Assembly (NCBI GenBank): GCA_029706075.1 | Contig: JAINUG010000026.1 | Location: 5,660,674 to 5,724,673 of the forward strand | Length of the DNA: 64,000 bases | Direction of reading: 5' to 3' | Source of the DNA: Aldrovandia affinis | Taxonomy: Eukaryota > Chordata > Actinopteri > Notacanthiformes > Halosauridae | Shown here: positions 40,061 to 51,400 of the stretch, piece after piece | How positions within the stretch are numbered: position 1 is the stretch's first letter | Layout: every line of letters starts with the position of its first letter | Made by a program: the position numbers and the translations under genes | Notes under the pieces: model-generated | The model's database searches: none | Seen by the model: the letters and a program-made list of their open reading frames with translations, nothing else | What the model was told of the DNA's origin: nothing

Positions 40061-42769
40061 ACTCATATCATAAGACGTGGTGCTAGAAAAAGGCTAGGTT
40101 AAAGAGATATGTTTTTAAGTGCCGTTTAAAGATGTCAACAGAGCCTGCCTTAGTTTTAGAATGGAAGGAAAGCAGGAGCTAACCATCTAGTTATTGTAGA
40201 GAATCTCTGGTGTCGTGGCCAGTGCATCCCTCTTCCCTGTAAATGTTGTGCTTCTTCAGTGGAGCTGAGGAAAGAAACCACCATCCCCCCCAGTGGACCT
40301 CGTATACCCAGGCCTAATGCCCCACCACAGGCAGAGCTTTGGCCTGATTGAAAATTGGCCTGCCCAGATATCCAGAACAGAGCCCCGTTGTTTCTCGTTG
40401 GGGAGGCAGAGAAGTTTTGTCATGCAATAAAAATGCCTCCATGTGAATAACGGGCCTGCCGTACGTTTCGCGCTCTCTCCTCCCGCTGCGAAACCTGCGG
40501 CGTTGGGCCCGCATTCCTCTCCGACGTTGGGGCCGTTTGCATAACGCAACGCTCTCTCTCCTGAGTCACTGTGTGTCTAATGCTGATTTGGACAAGGGAC
40601 ACACACACACACACACAAGGGGTAGGGGAGGAACACTCAACTGTGGGGAAAAACAGCTCATTGTATCTTGGCAGCAAGTGCTTTTTTCCTGTTCATTTAC
40701 TCTCTTCCGCTTCTTGACCTATTTTGTGTGCATCTCATTCAACATTTTGTTCATTATTACCAATAAGAGTATTGATTAGGATTCAAAACCCCACATGACA
40801 CCAGGTAGCAATGTTAGAACTACAACAGGCATTCAAACAGTGGCCCCCAATCAAGCCCTTTTGTTGGCGGACAAGTTAATTTATACCTCTTCCTTGCATC
40901 TTCGGTGGAGTGTTCCTGGAGAAGCGGGAGAGGAGATCCAAAATCCGAGAATCAATTTCAGGTAGGAACCCTTCAATGGCCCTACAAGCCATTGAAAGGT
41001 GTGCAATTTCCTGGTGTGCCAGGACGGTGACTCCATATGTGCCCCGGTTGAGCGTGCGTGCATGGCGTGACATCATTGCTGCTCTTTGAAGTGTGTGGGG
41101 GGGTTTATAAAGAGGACAGAGAATGCCCTCCATGCACAGCCATAAAAGACTCCTCTCCAGGGTACACACGTGCAAGGGTTCTCTGGCTCCTCCTCTTCCA
41201 CCTGCCAGCTCTACACAGTGTAAGTCGTTCTCAGCAGGGATAGTAATACACCGCAGCTGCTGTCCAGACATGTGAGGTATCTGATCTGTGGACCACCACC
41301 ACCTGTATGTAGTGTAGCTGAGCAGATGATAATTCAGACGAGGATTACAAGTGTCACGTTTTGAAGGTGGGGGGCAGGTGGGTCTTAACTTATGGTGCGA
41401 GTGTGCAGATAATTATTTTAAACTTGAAAGAGACAACAACTGTCCAGAAAAGGGACTGCAAGGGTTGTGCTGATGGAAAATTCATGTTGTTATATAATAT
41501 TGTTTTATTCTTGTTCTTATGGCTTCATTAACATTTTGGTTTGGATGATGAAACGGTTTTGTTCCAGGATAATTCATATCGATTTTTAAACTTTTGATGC
41601 TGTCTTGCAGTTAAGTAATGTGTTTTTTCTAGGAGGTCATTTTTCTCAAAAATTTTCATTATATATTTCTGTAAATATATAATACCCTAGCATTTGAATC
41701 TATTCACAAACTGTAAGTATTACTGTCAGCCGTAGCCGTTATATTGTACAATCTTTTATAGGTTTTTGAATTTGAACTACGTTGTGATTATTAACATTTT
41801 TATTATGAAAGTATAGAGGTTTTTAGAGATTGTTGCTGGTGATTTTGATGCACTGTGAACAAGAGGTCATTAGTGGGGTGGTTCTTTTGGGCAAGGTGGG
41901 TAGAGGCTGATTTGTAATGCTCCATTAGTTATATGTGTTGTCACACTGACAGGTGTATGTGCAGGTATATGTTTATTTAACTATAACTAAATTTTTTCAC
42001 GTTGTAATTTCATTATTTCATTTGATTTTCATCTGTTTAACAAAAGAAGATTGATAAAAAATGTTGGGTATCAAGCCCATCAGTGTTATTAAACATTGCT
42101 CTTTCATCGCCTAATTGAAAAGAAACAAACAGGTGTGATAGATTCTTCTTAATACATAGTACATAGTGCTTCCTATTGTTGGCAAAGTTGTTTTCTGATT
42201 ATTGTCATAACTAACACATTTACGGATAAAGCTAAACCTTTTTTCCATTTCTATCAGAGGAGTTGCTGAAAACATGGTAGATTGAACACTATTTGACAGC
42301 ATAGCTATAGGGGCAGTTATACCAATTAATAGGATCATTGTATGATCAAGAAAGGCAGCGAGGAAATATTTCACATAAAGCAAACAAAAAAAGAATTAAA
42401 GTTGTAGACTGCCACTTTGAGTGTGCAGTCCTGTCAGTGTAATATACACTTATCTTTCCATATTTTCTTTTGTTCTTTTTGAGTGCAGTGGCTCTGCATT
42501 TCAATGTTTGGTAGCCATGGGCATAAATACTCTTCAGTTCTGAGTGAGTTTGTTTCCAGTATACTGTATGATATATTGGTATGAATCCACTTGGTGTGTG
42601 AAGGGTAATATTCTTTTCTTAAACTGACTGAGCTTTACACTTGCTTCAAATGGCAGGATATTCACATTCATAACAAGCATTTATCCCAGCAGTGGAGGTG
42701 AATTATGAGGCTGGCTCATTTTCACATGTCACAAAGACATCGTTTTTTTTTGTTTAGTTTTTTGGGTTT
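40061..42769 (+). other. intergenic, nothing confirmed
   Basis: (CA)n at about 40600-40617. A 131-codon minus frame (40876-41271) has no recognised domain and no exon signals I trust. Confidence 0.4.
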
Positions 42770-43045
42770 CTGATTTTATCTTGTTTTTCTCCCAATTTGG
42801 TAGCCAATTATTCCCGCTATTCTCTGGTCAATCTCCTCCCTCGTAGTAGTTCACTGCCATAGCCCTGTGACCGGCAGTGACAAAGGCGTATCCTCCGAGA
42901 TGACACTCCTCATGCTGTCGACCGTAACTCCGGCACCCCAGAGCCACTCCTGTGAGCAGCGAATGTCTTGTCGGCTTACCTCCCCCCTCCCTGGGGCGGA
43001 CAGCCAGTGGCACTCCCGACCAGAGCCGACTCTGGCGCGGACCGG
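42770..43045 (-). repeat. SINE-B, reverse, head worn
   Basis: Shows TTTTTCTCCCAATTTGGTAG, GTGACCGGCAGTGACAAAGG and CTGGGGCGGACAGCCAGTGG as in other SINE-B copies; the tRNA-like head is mostly lost. Confidence 0.75.
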
Positions 43046-43094
43046 GGAAACAAAGACATCATGTTTAACTTGAACTGTTGAACTGTTATTGTCT

Positions 43095-43462
43095 GCCCTT
43101 GAAGATGTGCTGTTGCTGTCTGTCTCTAGTCGTGATGTCATTATCTCCAGGTGTGTTGTCACTGTCCCCAGGTGTGCTGTCACTGTCTGTCTCTTCCAGA
43201 TGTACTTTCTCTGTACATGTCCTTCAGGTGTGCTGTCACTGTCTCCAGGCGTGGTTTCACTGTGTCCTTTAGGTGTGCTGTCACTGTCTGTCTCTTCCAG
43301 GTGGACATTTTTTGTCCATGTCCTTCACGTGTACTGTCACTGTCTCCAGGTGTGTTTCCATTGTGTCTTTCAGGTGTGCTGTCAACTGTCGGTCTAGTAT
43401 TGTCTCTGTCCATGTCCTTCAGCTGTGCTGTCACTGATGTGTGTCTCTTCCAGGTGTGTTGT
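43095..43462 (+). repeat. minisatellite upstream of prlh
   Basis: About twelve units of 21-30 bp built on TGTGCTGTCACTGTCTCCAG with variants (CTGTCTCTTCCAG, TCCATGTCCTTCAG). Each unit has a pyrimidine-rich run, CAG and then GTGTG. An inverted part-copy lies at 46791-46905. Confidence 0.88.
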
Positions 43463-43532
43463 GTTCCTCCGAGCCCACTGATTGACAGCTCCAGTCCCTC
43501 TCCCCACCTCAACACACCCCCACGTCTAAGGC

Positions 43533-43632
43533 ATGAGGGTTTGGGCTGTTCTCTGTACCCTCATGCTGCTGCTGGCGCTGGTGTTGCCCAAATCGCATGG
43601 CAGGAACCCACAGCACTCTATGGAGATCCGAA
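43533..43632 (+). CDS. prlh: prlh coding exon 1: signal peptide and SMEIR
   Basis: ATG at 43533 with G at -3. Encodes the hydrophobic leader and the first residues of PrRP31, ending at donor GTATGT (43633) in phase 1. An upstream non-coding exon is possible but not identified. Confidence 0.93.
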
Positions 43633-44970
43633 GTATGTCCCGCTCCCTCTATCACCCCGCACCCACTCCTTAGAATACACACCACTCAAGACCATAGACC
43701 TCCATACCCCACTCACAAATTTACACAGTCTAGCATTCACTACCACTTCCACTCTAACTCACACACCCCACCTCCACACCTAAACTCACACACAAATACC
43801 TCAAATGTACTGCCCCACCCACCCCCATATGCATATAAGCAACCATCATTACAGCCATTACTGTCACCTACTCCAACAATATCCACTTATAAACTCCCTC
43901 AACTACTGTAGTCCCACACCATAATGTATACTCCCACACACACACACTATTCTAACCTCCTCTCAACGCTAATACTACTCTGAGTGCAATACACTAAATT
44001 GGACTAGTTGATTGATTAATTGATTAGATGATTGATTGATTGGTTTGGATGATTGACTGGTTGATTTATTGGTTGCTTGCTTGCTATAATAATCTCACCT
44101 TCTCAGCAGTACCTACTCTGGCATCCCACAACTCCCTAGCATTCGTACCCTCACACACAAGATTTCTAAAGTCATATTTACCCACATACAGTTTGGTTGT
44201 TTTTATAGCTGTGTTTTGGTTCTGTTAATTGACTAACTCTAAGCATACACTTCTTGGAGGAGTGGCAGTTGCACAAGCAGTCAGCTTGAGAGGAGACGAT
44301 AAAAAAACGTACCTTGAAACTCAATTGACTTGAACCTGTGGTAGGTGTTGTTGTTTTACATGATTAGCAAGTGTGACAATTTAATTAAGGATCAACCATC
44401 TGCAGTTGATTCCTTTTACTCAATCATGCCTACTTCTGTAACCTTTGTGTGCTTTGCATGAAAGCTTTAATTATAACAAGTACAACGATCTCTTGGTTCT
44501 AATTAAAATTACTGAAATGTTTTGGTATTGCTGATGTTGAAAGGGCTGATAGGTGAATGCGCTAATTTAAATGGACACACTTAATCACACAAAATAAACA
44601 GATATGGGTTCAGGACAAATAGCAGTTTAAAGGTAATTTCACGCTATTCAGGCTTTTTCAAGCTTAGGTTATGTATATGCTATAGTATGCTTTAGTTTGT
44701 TCTAGAGATTGCAGTTGGTTCTGCTTATTGGCTCTTTCTACACATTCATTACTTTGGAGACGGGTCAGTTGTGGAGAGCAGTGTTTTACGTTAGCAGATC
44801 CCCTTTTTCCTCTCCCCCTGTCCACAGACCCGGACATCGACGCTTCCTGGTACAAGGGGCGGGGCATCAGGCCGGTGGGGCGCTTCGGCCGGCGGGACTC
44901 CAGAGTCAACAGAGGGACAGGGCACGCCCTCGGCCGGCTGTGCATCCCCATCACCTCTGATGACGACTGA
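43533..44970 (+). CDS. prlh: prolactin-releasing peptide precursor, two coding exons
   Basis: 80-residue secreted precursor of an RFamide neuropeptide acting on a G-protein-coupled receptor (in fish linked to prolactin release, feeding and ion balance). Residues 1 to about 22 are a signal peptide with a leucine-rich core, ending near KSHG. Residue 29 onward reads SMEIRNPDIDASWYKGRG, then IRPVGRF, amidation Gly54 and the Arg55-Arg56 cleavage site. Human PrRP31 has SMEIRTPDINPAWYASRG and IRPVGRF, so this is PrRP and not the paralogous C-RFamide. PrRP20 would be Asn34-Phe53. The intron splits the Asn34 codon (phase 1). It lies between mlph and rab17, as in human. Confidence 0.96.
43633..44827 (+). 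other. prlh intron, nothing recognised
   Basis: C-rich ACTCACACAC stretch at 43660-43970 and a GATTGATT run near 44010-44075; no element identified. Confidence 0.6.
44828..44970 (+). CDS. prlh: prlh coding exon 2: PrRP core, GRR site, C-terminal tail
   Basis: Acceptor CCACAG at 44827. Encodes PDIDASWYKGRGIRPVGRF, then GRR and a 24-residue tail ending ITSDDD with TGA at 44968-44970. Confidence 0.96.
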
Positions 44971-45837
44971 ACCGCCAACCAGTGAAGATTGTGCTTTTTT
45001 TCTGCTCCCCACCCACTGCCCTCCATTCCATTTTATGATGTTTTTATTTTTTGGGGTGATTAAAGACTAAATATGGCAACCAAAGACTCAACATAAATCT
45101 GCCCAGACCTCCCTGTACCCATTCTGTTCTGCTTCATACACCTCTGGGGACCCTCAGCCTGGTGCCACAGGTTTGAAAGGGAACAACGTTTCATAAGCAG
45201 TGTTTAAATAGTCACGGATAACATCAAAACCAAGGGTGTTTATAGAAATGCTGATAATGGTTGCGGTCCCAAAAGTTGTTTTAAGATCGTGCCACAGCTA
45301 ATGTGCACATTCAGATTCCCTGGAGTATTTTGGGAAACTGTTGAGCCATAACTTGCCTGAGATATTTCTCCAAGCACTGTGACTGAAAACCTCTGATTGT
45401 TATGTTAGGGTAATTGTGATGCAGCAGCAATATATAAATGGCATGTTCTGTGAACGAAAATCTACTGCGCCCTCTGTCTGTAGTTCCAATGTGTCGTTCA
45501 ATGCTTTCGAAAGATCTCAGCGCTTTGCGCATGTATTTTCCGTAAAGATCTTGATAGAAAGATCGACACGGAGGCTCTCCAGTGGTGTATCCAGCTGAGG
45601 CGCTTGTTATTAGTGCAGTGGTGCAGGCCATGGTCAAGTACTGAACCCTGACCGCTCCAGTGCCAACTGTAGCCAGGAGTCCCTAAAAGCGATGCATAAC
45701 TGCCCATAGCATTGCCCATGGAGGGAAGGTTTCAGTCTACAGTCTTCATTACCCCACCTCATCACTCAACAGCGCCCATGTGCTCACATGCAGATCTTCG
45801 AGCAAATACTTTAAAAGTTAAATATAGGGGGGGGGCG
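44971..45837 (+). other. prlh 3' UTR and intergenic, nothing recognised
   Basis: The 108-codon minus frame 45311-45637 has no family support. Confidence 0.5.
45059..45064 (+). promoter_or_regulatory. prlh polyadenylation signal candidate ATTAAA
   Basis: ATTAAA lies 89 bases after the prlh stop codon, behind a T-rich stretch. Likely but unproven 3' end signal. Confidence 0.5.
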
Positions 45838-46190
45838 GATATGCTAACGCACCACACTTTGGCTGGTTCGGTGTGGTGTGCGCTGTGAAATCCGTGTCTC
45901 TACCAGACTGGCCCTGGTCGTCAGCCCCGATCCAGGGGTGGCATTTGGCTGTCCGGGAGGGAGAGCCGGCTCGGGTCCGCCGTGAAGCACGGTAAATGAG
46001 TCTCCAGAACGTGGGTGGGCGAATTCCGTTTTGGAGGAAAGCAGAGGTCGCTGCCCACGGAGAATTAGCTTGCCTCGTAGAGACAATCGACGGACCCGTG
46101 TGGGGAGGGTTAATCGAAATAAATAGAGGGTGCAATTGGCTACCAAATTGGGAGAAAAACGGGAAAAAATCTGAAACAAATGTAAAAAAA
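45838..46190 (+). repeat. SINE-B, plus orientation
   Basis: Worn head, then GGTGGCATTTGGCTGTCCGG, GGGAGAGCCGGCTCGGG and the end GGCTACCAAATTGGGAGAAA with a poly-A/T tail. Confidence 0.82.
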
Positions 46191-46790
46191 CTACAACATT
46201 TTTTTTTTAAAAGAAGTTAAATATAGGCTTAGAGGGGTGCCACTTCAAGATGTAGTGGGGCGCCAGTTGGGCGCAGCTGACACAGCAGGTAGATATTACG
46301 ATCAGAAGATAATACAAAGGCAAATTGATTCCTCCACCGAGAAGCGCGAGCCAAGACTTCAGAGGGAAGAGATTTTATATCACCACATAGCGCAGCACAC
46401 ACAATTTGTCTCCAGTGCTTCTTGAGATGGTTGTAATTATATGGATCATCATGGGATGCACCAATATTAGTTTTTGAAGATTGAGTTGTGGCATGATGAG
46501 TTTTTTCTCAAAAAGCAGTTACCATAGTGATCTAGCGTGTGTAATGTTCTGCACACCTTATTCATGTCAGGACTGGGTTTACTCTGTACCGTTTCCTATT
46601 TTTGATTCTCAGATGTTACACCAGAAAAAGACACAGAATTCAAAGAAAAACAATGTATTGCACATCTAGATCTTCAATGCATGGTACATGGGAGAAAGAA
46701 ACACATCTATTTGAAGGTGGTTCTGTGGACAGTGGTTGGAGTGCCTGTAAGAATTTGTGTGGGTTGCTAAAAAAGAACACACACAAACCA

Positions 46791-46925
46791 TGGACAGAGA
46801 CAGTACTTCCAGACGAGAAAGACAGTGGCAGCACACCTGAAAGACACAATGGCAACACACCTGGAGACAATGACAGCACACCTGAAGGACATGGACAGAA
46901 GAAAGTGCACAGCACCAGACAACTC
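46791..46925 (-). repeat. inverted copy of the prlh minisatellite
   Basis: Minus strand reads TCCATGTCCTTCAGGTGTGC, TGTCATTGTCTCCAGGTGTG, CATTGTGTCTTTCAGGTGTG, in the order found at 43315-43385. About 115 bp of close match. Confidence 0.88.
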
Positions 46926-46989
46926 TGAAAATTTGATTCCAAATTGCTGGTGAGCACTGGCCAGCCATTCAGGATTGATTTCTTAGAGG

Positions 46990-47060
46990 ATACATTTTAC
47001 ATTTAACTTTTCTTATTTAGTAGATGCTCTTATCCAGAGCGACTTACAAGATGTGCAGGA
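46990..47060 (-). repeat. SINE-A tail fragment
   Basis: TAGTAGATGCTCTTATCCAG and AGCGACTTACAAG match the reverse SINE-A tail. Confidence 0.7.
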
Positions 47061-48332
47061 TCACAGCATGGTTTGGCCAGTGACTTCAAAAATATCAAGC
47101 TATCCTTCCTAGATAAAACAAAACCAGAAAGGTACTCACTACTTGAATGTGGTGGTTTTCAAAACTGGATTGAGGCTCTGAATTTTCCTTTATGAAAGTT
47201 ATGAACAGACATCAGAAGTTTTGGGGTTTTGCATGGATCAGTGTCAAACAATGTTATTTATCTCCTCTGTTTTAAAATTTGGGCCGTCTTGAGCCAGAGT
47301 GCTCACCGCACATCAGCTGAGGGCGCAGAAGGAGGACTCTTTTTTCGGGGGGCGGGGAGGGGTGAGGGTGATCAGATGAGCAAACATCATTATTATCTCC
47401 ATAAAAAATCCTCCCCTTAGGCATGACATGAAAATGAAGATTCTGAGTGAACAGAGAGAGTGAAAATACAAATAGAGCAAGCGAGCAAGCCCAGGGCATG
47501 TTCAAATCTCACTGGGGGGGTCTGGACCCCCTCTAAATGGCAAAGACCTTTCTGGGAGCTCTTAAAACGCAGCTAAGAGGCAGTCACTGTCACACACACG
47601 CAGAGATGTATACACAAACCGCTGGTGAAATATGAGCACGCATTTCTTATTACAGGACCATATTGCAAGAAAACTAACAAATAAAGAGAGACACGGGATG
47701 GGAACAGTTTGGAACAAGTAGGAGCCCCAAGTCCCACGGTGAAAACATCATGCTGACAGCCTCTCTTTGCACCGAGAGCAAGCAATTAATCAGAGAGCTG
47801 CCTTTGTTCTCTGTCACATTACCATAGTGTTAGAGGGAACAGATATGGCCAGACTAACGCTCCCAAGAAGTCACCTCGATCAGTGCTGTAACCGCAATGT
47901 TAGCTTCAGCTTTTATTGGTTCGGCTCCGGCAAATCGCTACGGGGCAAGACCACCAGATTGTTTTTGCGCCTTTTGCTTCCATTGAGAACTGTATTATAT
48001 AAACAAAATGTTCAAATTATATCTCAATTCCTTTCCAGAAATGTTAAAACCACATGCGCCAGTTTGTAGAAACGTTTAAAAAACCCACAGATAGAGACAA
48101 GAGGCAAGGTATGCAAAGGTGTTTCAAAACTTCCACTGTATAATGCATAAACTGTGTTAAACCAGGACGTTGGCAGTGCATCTGATATCCAGATCATAAA
48201 AATAATGCCACTCCTTGAACCTGTTGCCTCAGCCCAGCCAGTGGCAGGTATAGGAGGCGGTAGTTAGGCGTCGATCCGAGCCAGGTCTGCTTCCTCGGTC
48301 ATCTTCCTTTCCTTTCCTTTTGCCCCCTGGGG
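47061..48332 (-). other. intergenic and rab17 3' UTR
   Basis: No gene recognised between the SINE tail and the rab17 stop codon. Confidence 0.5.
47912..47917 (-). promoter_or_regulatory. rab17 polyadenylation signal candidate AATAAA
   Basis: Minus-strand AATAAA about 415 bases past the rab17 stop codon. Plausible 3' end, not proven. Confidence 0.3.
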
Positions 48333-48463
48333 TCAGGGCCCGATTGGGCAGCAGGCAGTGAGTGGGTGGGGCCTGTTCCCCTGGTACAGTTCCACGCACT
48401 CTGCCTCCCGCCACTCAGTGAGGTCCCTGTCCTTGTCCATGGTCCTCTGATTCACCCTGTGGG
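48333..48463 (-). CDS. rab17: rab17 last coding exon: C-terminal variable tail
   Basis: Called from the CTGACAG acceptor, the matching phase and the continuation LLLNIAHRVNQR, which fits the last helix of a Rab. Ends TACCPIGP, stop. The tail is not conserved with human, so this exon is less sure than the rest. Confidence 0.75.
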
Positions 48464-51400
48464 CTGTCAGGCAGAGAACATATATTTCAGCCACATTTGG
48501 CACCCCTGGCTGCACATTTCGTACATCAATGAAATGCAAAAATATTGGTATCATGCAATTAATATTTACAAACAAGTTGAAACAGCATAATGTGAACAGC
48601 GTACTGTAAATCCCTATAAATATATAAATATTTCCGCACAATCACAAATAAGTATTCTCTGCACACCTTAAGATATGCACCACACTGCTCACTACAAAGA
48701 GATGCAAGAGGCGGCCGTGTTCAGAGCCAGAACATAACAGAGTGGTCCAATTTCCTGTTTCCTGCTCCCCGCTTTCAGATTTCTCTTCTGATGTGAATAA
48801 AATACGACTGTACAGCATGGGCAGAGATCAGGGACCGGATCATGTGACATGCAGTTGCAGCCAGCGCCACACCTCGCAAACCTTCACAACAACCTCAAAT
48901 TGGCTTGGCACCAGGGTCACTCTCTGTGCTACACGTCTGCACAACCTTTGAAGGGGCTGCATTGCTTTGCATACACACAACTTCTAATACCTTTTTATTG
49001 AAGTGTACTAATAGAAAACTTATTTCAAGGTCTATCTATTACAGCAGTCCAATATTGTGACAGAACATATATTGAATATATAACATAGGGCAGTATATGT
49101 GTTGGGGAAGTTGCTCTGAAAATTTTGTTAACCAAGTTACCAATTACCCTACACTGGAAGTAGTTAAGCTACAGCAAAGCTACCATGGTGAGAAAAGTAG
49201 TTAGCCACACTAAAACTCGTTTTAAAAAGTAGCCAACTACATTGAAGTTACTTTATGGGGGAGGGGGATGTGTGAATACATGGCCATTGCTTTACATACT
49301 TTTACTTTAGCCCTTCTAAATGAATTACCTTTACGTGCAGATAATTACAAAGCACTGGGTATATAACTAGTAATTCACACACTGTAAATGAAAGTGTAAT
49401 CCCATTTCTTAATTTTCAAAACAAAACAAAAATATGACAATGAAGACAAAATCTTTTCAGGGAACTCTGATCTGTCAATGCAAATTAAGGATACATGTCC
49501 TTATGTTGTACATAGAATGCACTGAAAAGTGTATACTTTATCGTTTTCTTTTATTAGTTTCATGTATGGCAATAGGTATGGCCATGGTGTTTCCACCTGC
49601 TCGTCCATGATTAGCCAAGAGTGCACCGTCACATGACATTTTTTGTAGAAAATATATATATATATATATATAATACTGCTGCTGGGGAGATGTAACTTCT
49701 TATTTTTGTCCACGCTACCTTGCTACTTGACGGAAAAAATAATTTAACTACTTGAAAGCTACTTGATTTTGGAAGTAATTAAACTACCACGTTACTGGAC
49801 AATGTAGTTGATTCCCCAACACTGCAATATATTGTCCAAATATATTCCCATTTAATACATGGTTTAATTTGGACAGAAAACTAGTTGCAAAGATGTAATA
49901 TCTTGACAAGGATATTAAAGCACAACGTTCCTTTAATTACAATACATTGGCATATCAAATATGTAGCCAAAATCATTACACCTTGGATATTTCCATTAAT
50001 TCCAATTGTAGAAGGTTTTTCAAAAAAATTTACTCAGTCCACTTTTGGTCAAGGGAATGAGTTTTCTCTCAACACTTCAATTGTACAGCATTACAATTGT
50101 ATTAGTTCGGTTATCTGCTGCCCTCTTGTGGCCATTTCATAAGGCTTATTTAATGCTAAATACACTATTAGTAAATATTTTGGCAGAATGTGGGCGATTA
50201 GAAGCAAATAGCAGCACAGGTATAGTACCCATTCTCCGTTATGTCTTGCACTGTGCACTGCTTAGTTTTGAGAATGGTTGTGAACAGCTAGTTTACAACA
50301 CTGGGATGCATTCCTAAACAACCCAAATCCAGGCGGACTAAGGCTTATCCAGAGGCTAATTTAGTTTTGTTTTCTGTATTTCTACCATTCTCTGATGTCA
50401 GATAGGCTATCATAAACAAAAAATAGCTTTTCACATGTTAAATTATACTTGTAAATTGGTATAAGTTTATACAACATCAATTTTACAGTATGTCACACGC
50501 CACCTGACAATCCCCGGATGTGAACAGAGCAGCCGGAGACAGGGAGTGGATTTTTCGGTCTCCGGACCTGGATCTTTATTCAATCTCTCTTCCAGACACG
50601 GGAGAGAGAGTCAGGGCGGGAGGGCAGAACAAATAAATAAACAAAATCTTAAACTAAATTAAAGTCCGCCTCCTCCGAGATGGAAACCCATTTCGGGAAA
50701 CACTTAACAGTATCTCGCACACGCACACACAGACATTTACAGACACTGCACCTTTTCAGTTCGGAGTTCCACTAACATCAACAGGCAGACAGACGTTCGC
50801 AACTTTTCAGGCGCTTCCACCTCTATGGAACGCCAGACAGTTTATAATCCATACATGTATTCTTATTATGATGCACGTATTGTTTTATGATACGTGTATT
50901 AAATGAATACACGCATGTTTTATGATAGGTGTAAGTTTTATGATAGGTGTATCGATACACGGTTTTTTATGACACACATTTTTTTAGGCATGTTCTGTTC
51001 AGAAAAGGGCATTCCATTTTACTGTAAACTTATTGCAGTCTTTGTCCGGATTCATGAATTGTTTAAGGCTGTGAAAATGAACAATTAGTGTTGGCTATAT
51101 TTGTAGCCTATTTCTAACTTACTTGGCTAGCTCAACACTAGCAAACATCAGCTTAATGATTGTGTTGGCTGATAAAAAGCAACCACTAACAATAATATTG
51201 TAGCGAGCGTGCGCGAGGTTATGCATCAAGAAGTCACACAGATCCAGCTGCGTTGCAAAAATGGCTACGCGAATAGCCACTATTTAGGCAATAAATATCC
51301 GTGTTCCATACACCGCACATCTCGGTCATCCGGATTTTTGCCACAAGTCATCCACGGGAGGCACGTGGCAAATACAGGCAAGTTTGTTAATCGCCACTCC

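Noticed and set aside
40876-41271. 131-codon minus-strand open frame between mlph and prlh
   Set aside because: No domain, signal or family resemblance, and no splice or conservation evidence. An open frame of this length can occur by chance in 64 kb.
43180-43515. 111-codon minus frame and 210-codon plus frame over the minisatellite
   Set aside because: The repeating peptide comes from the tandem repeat units; no gene support.
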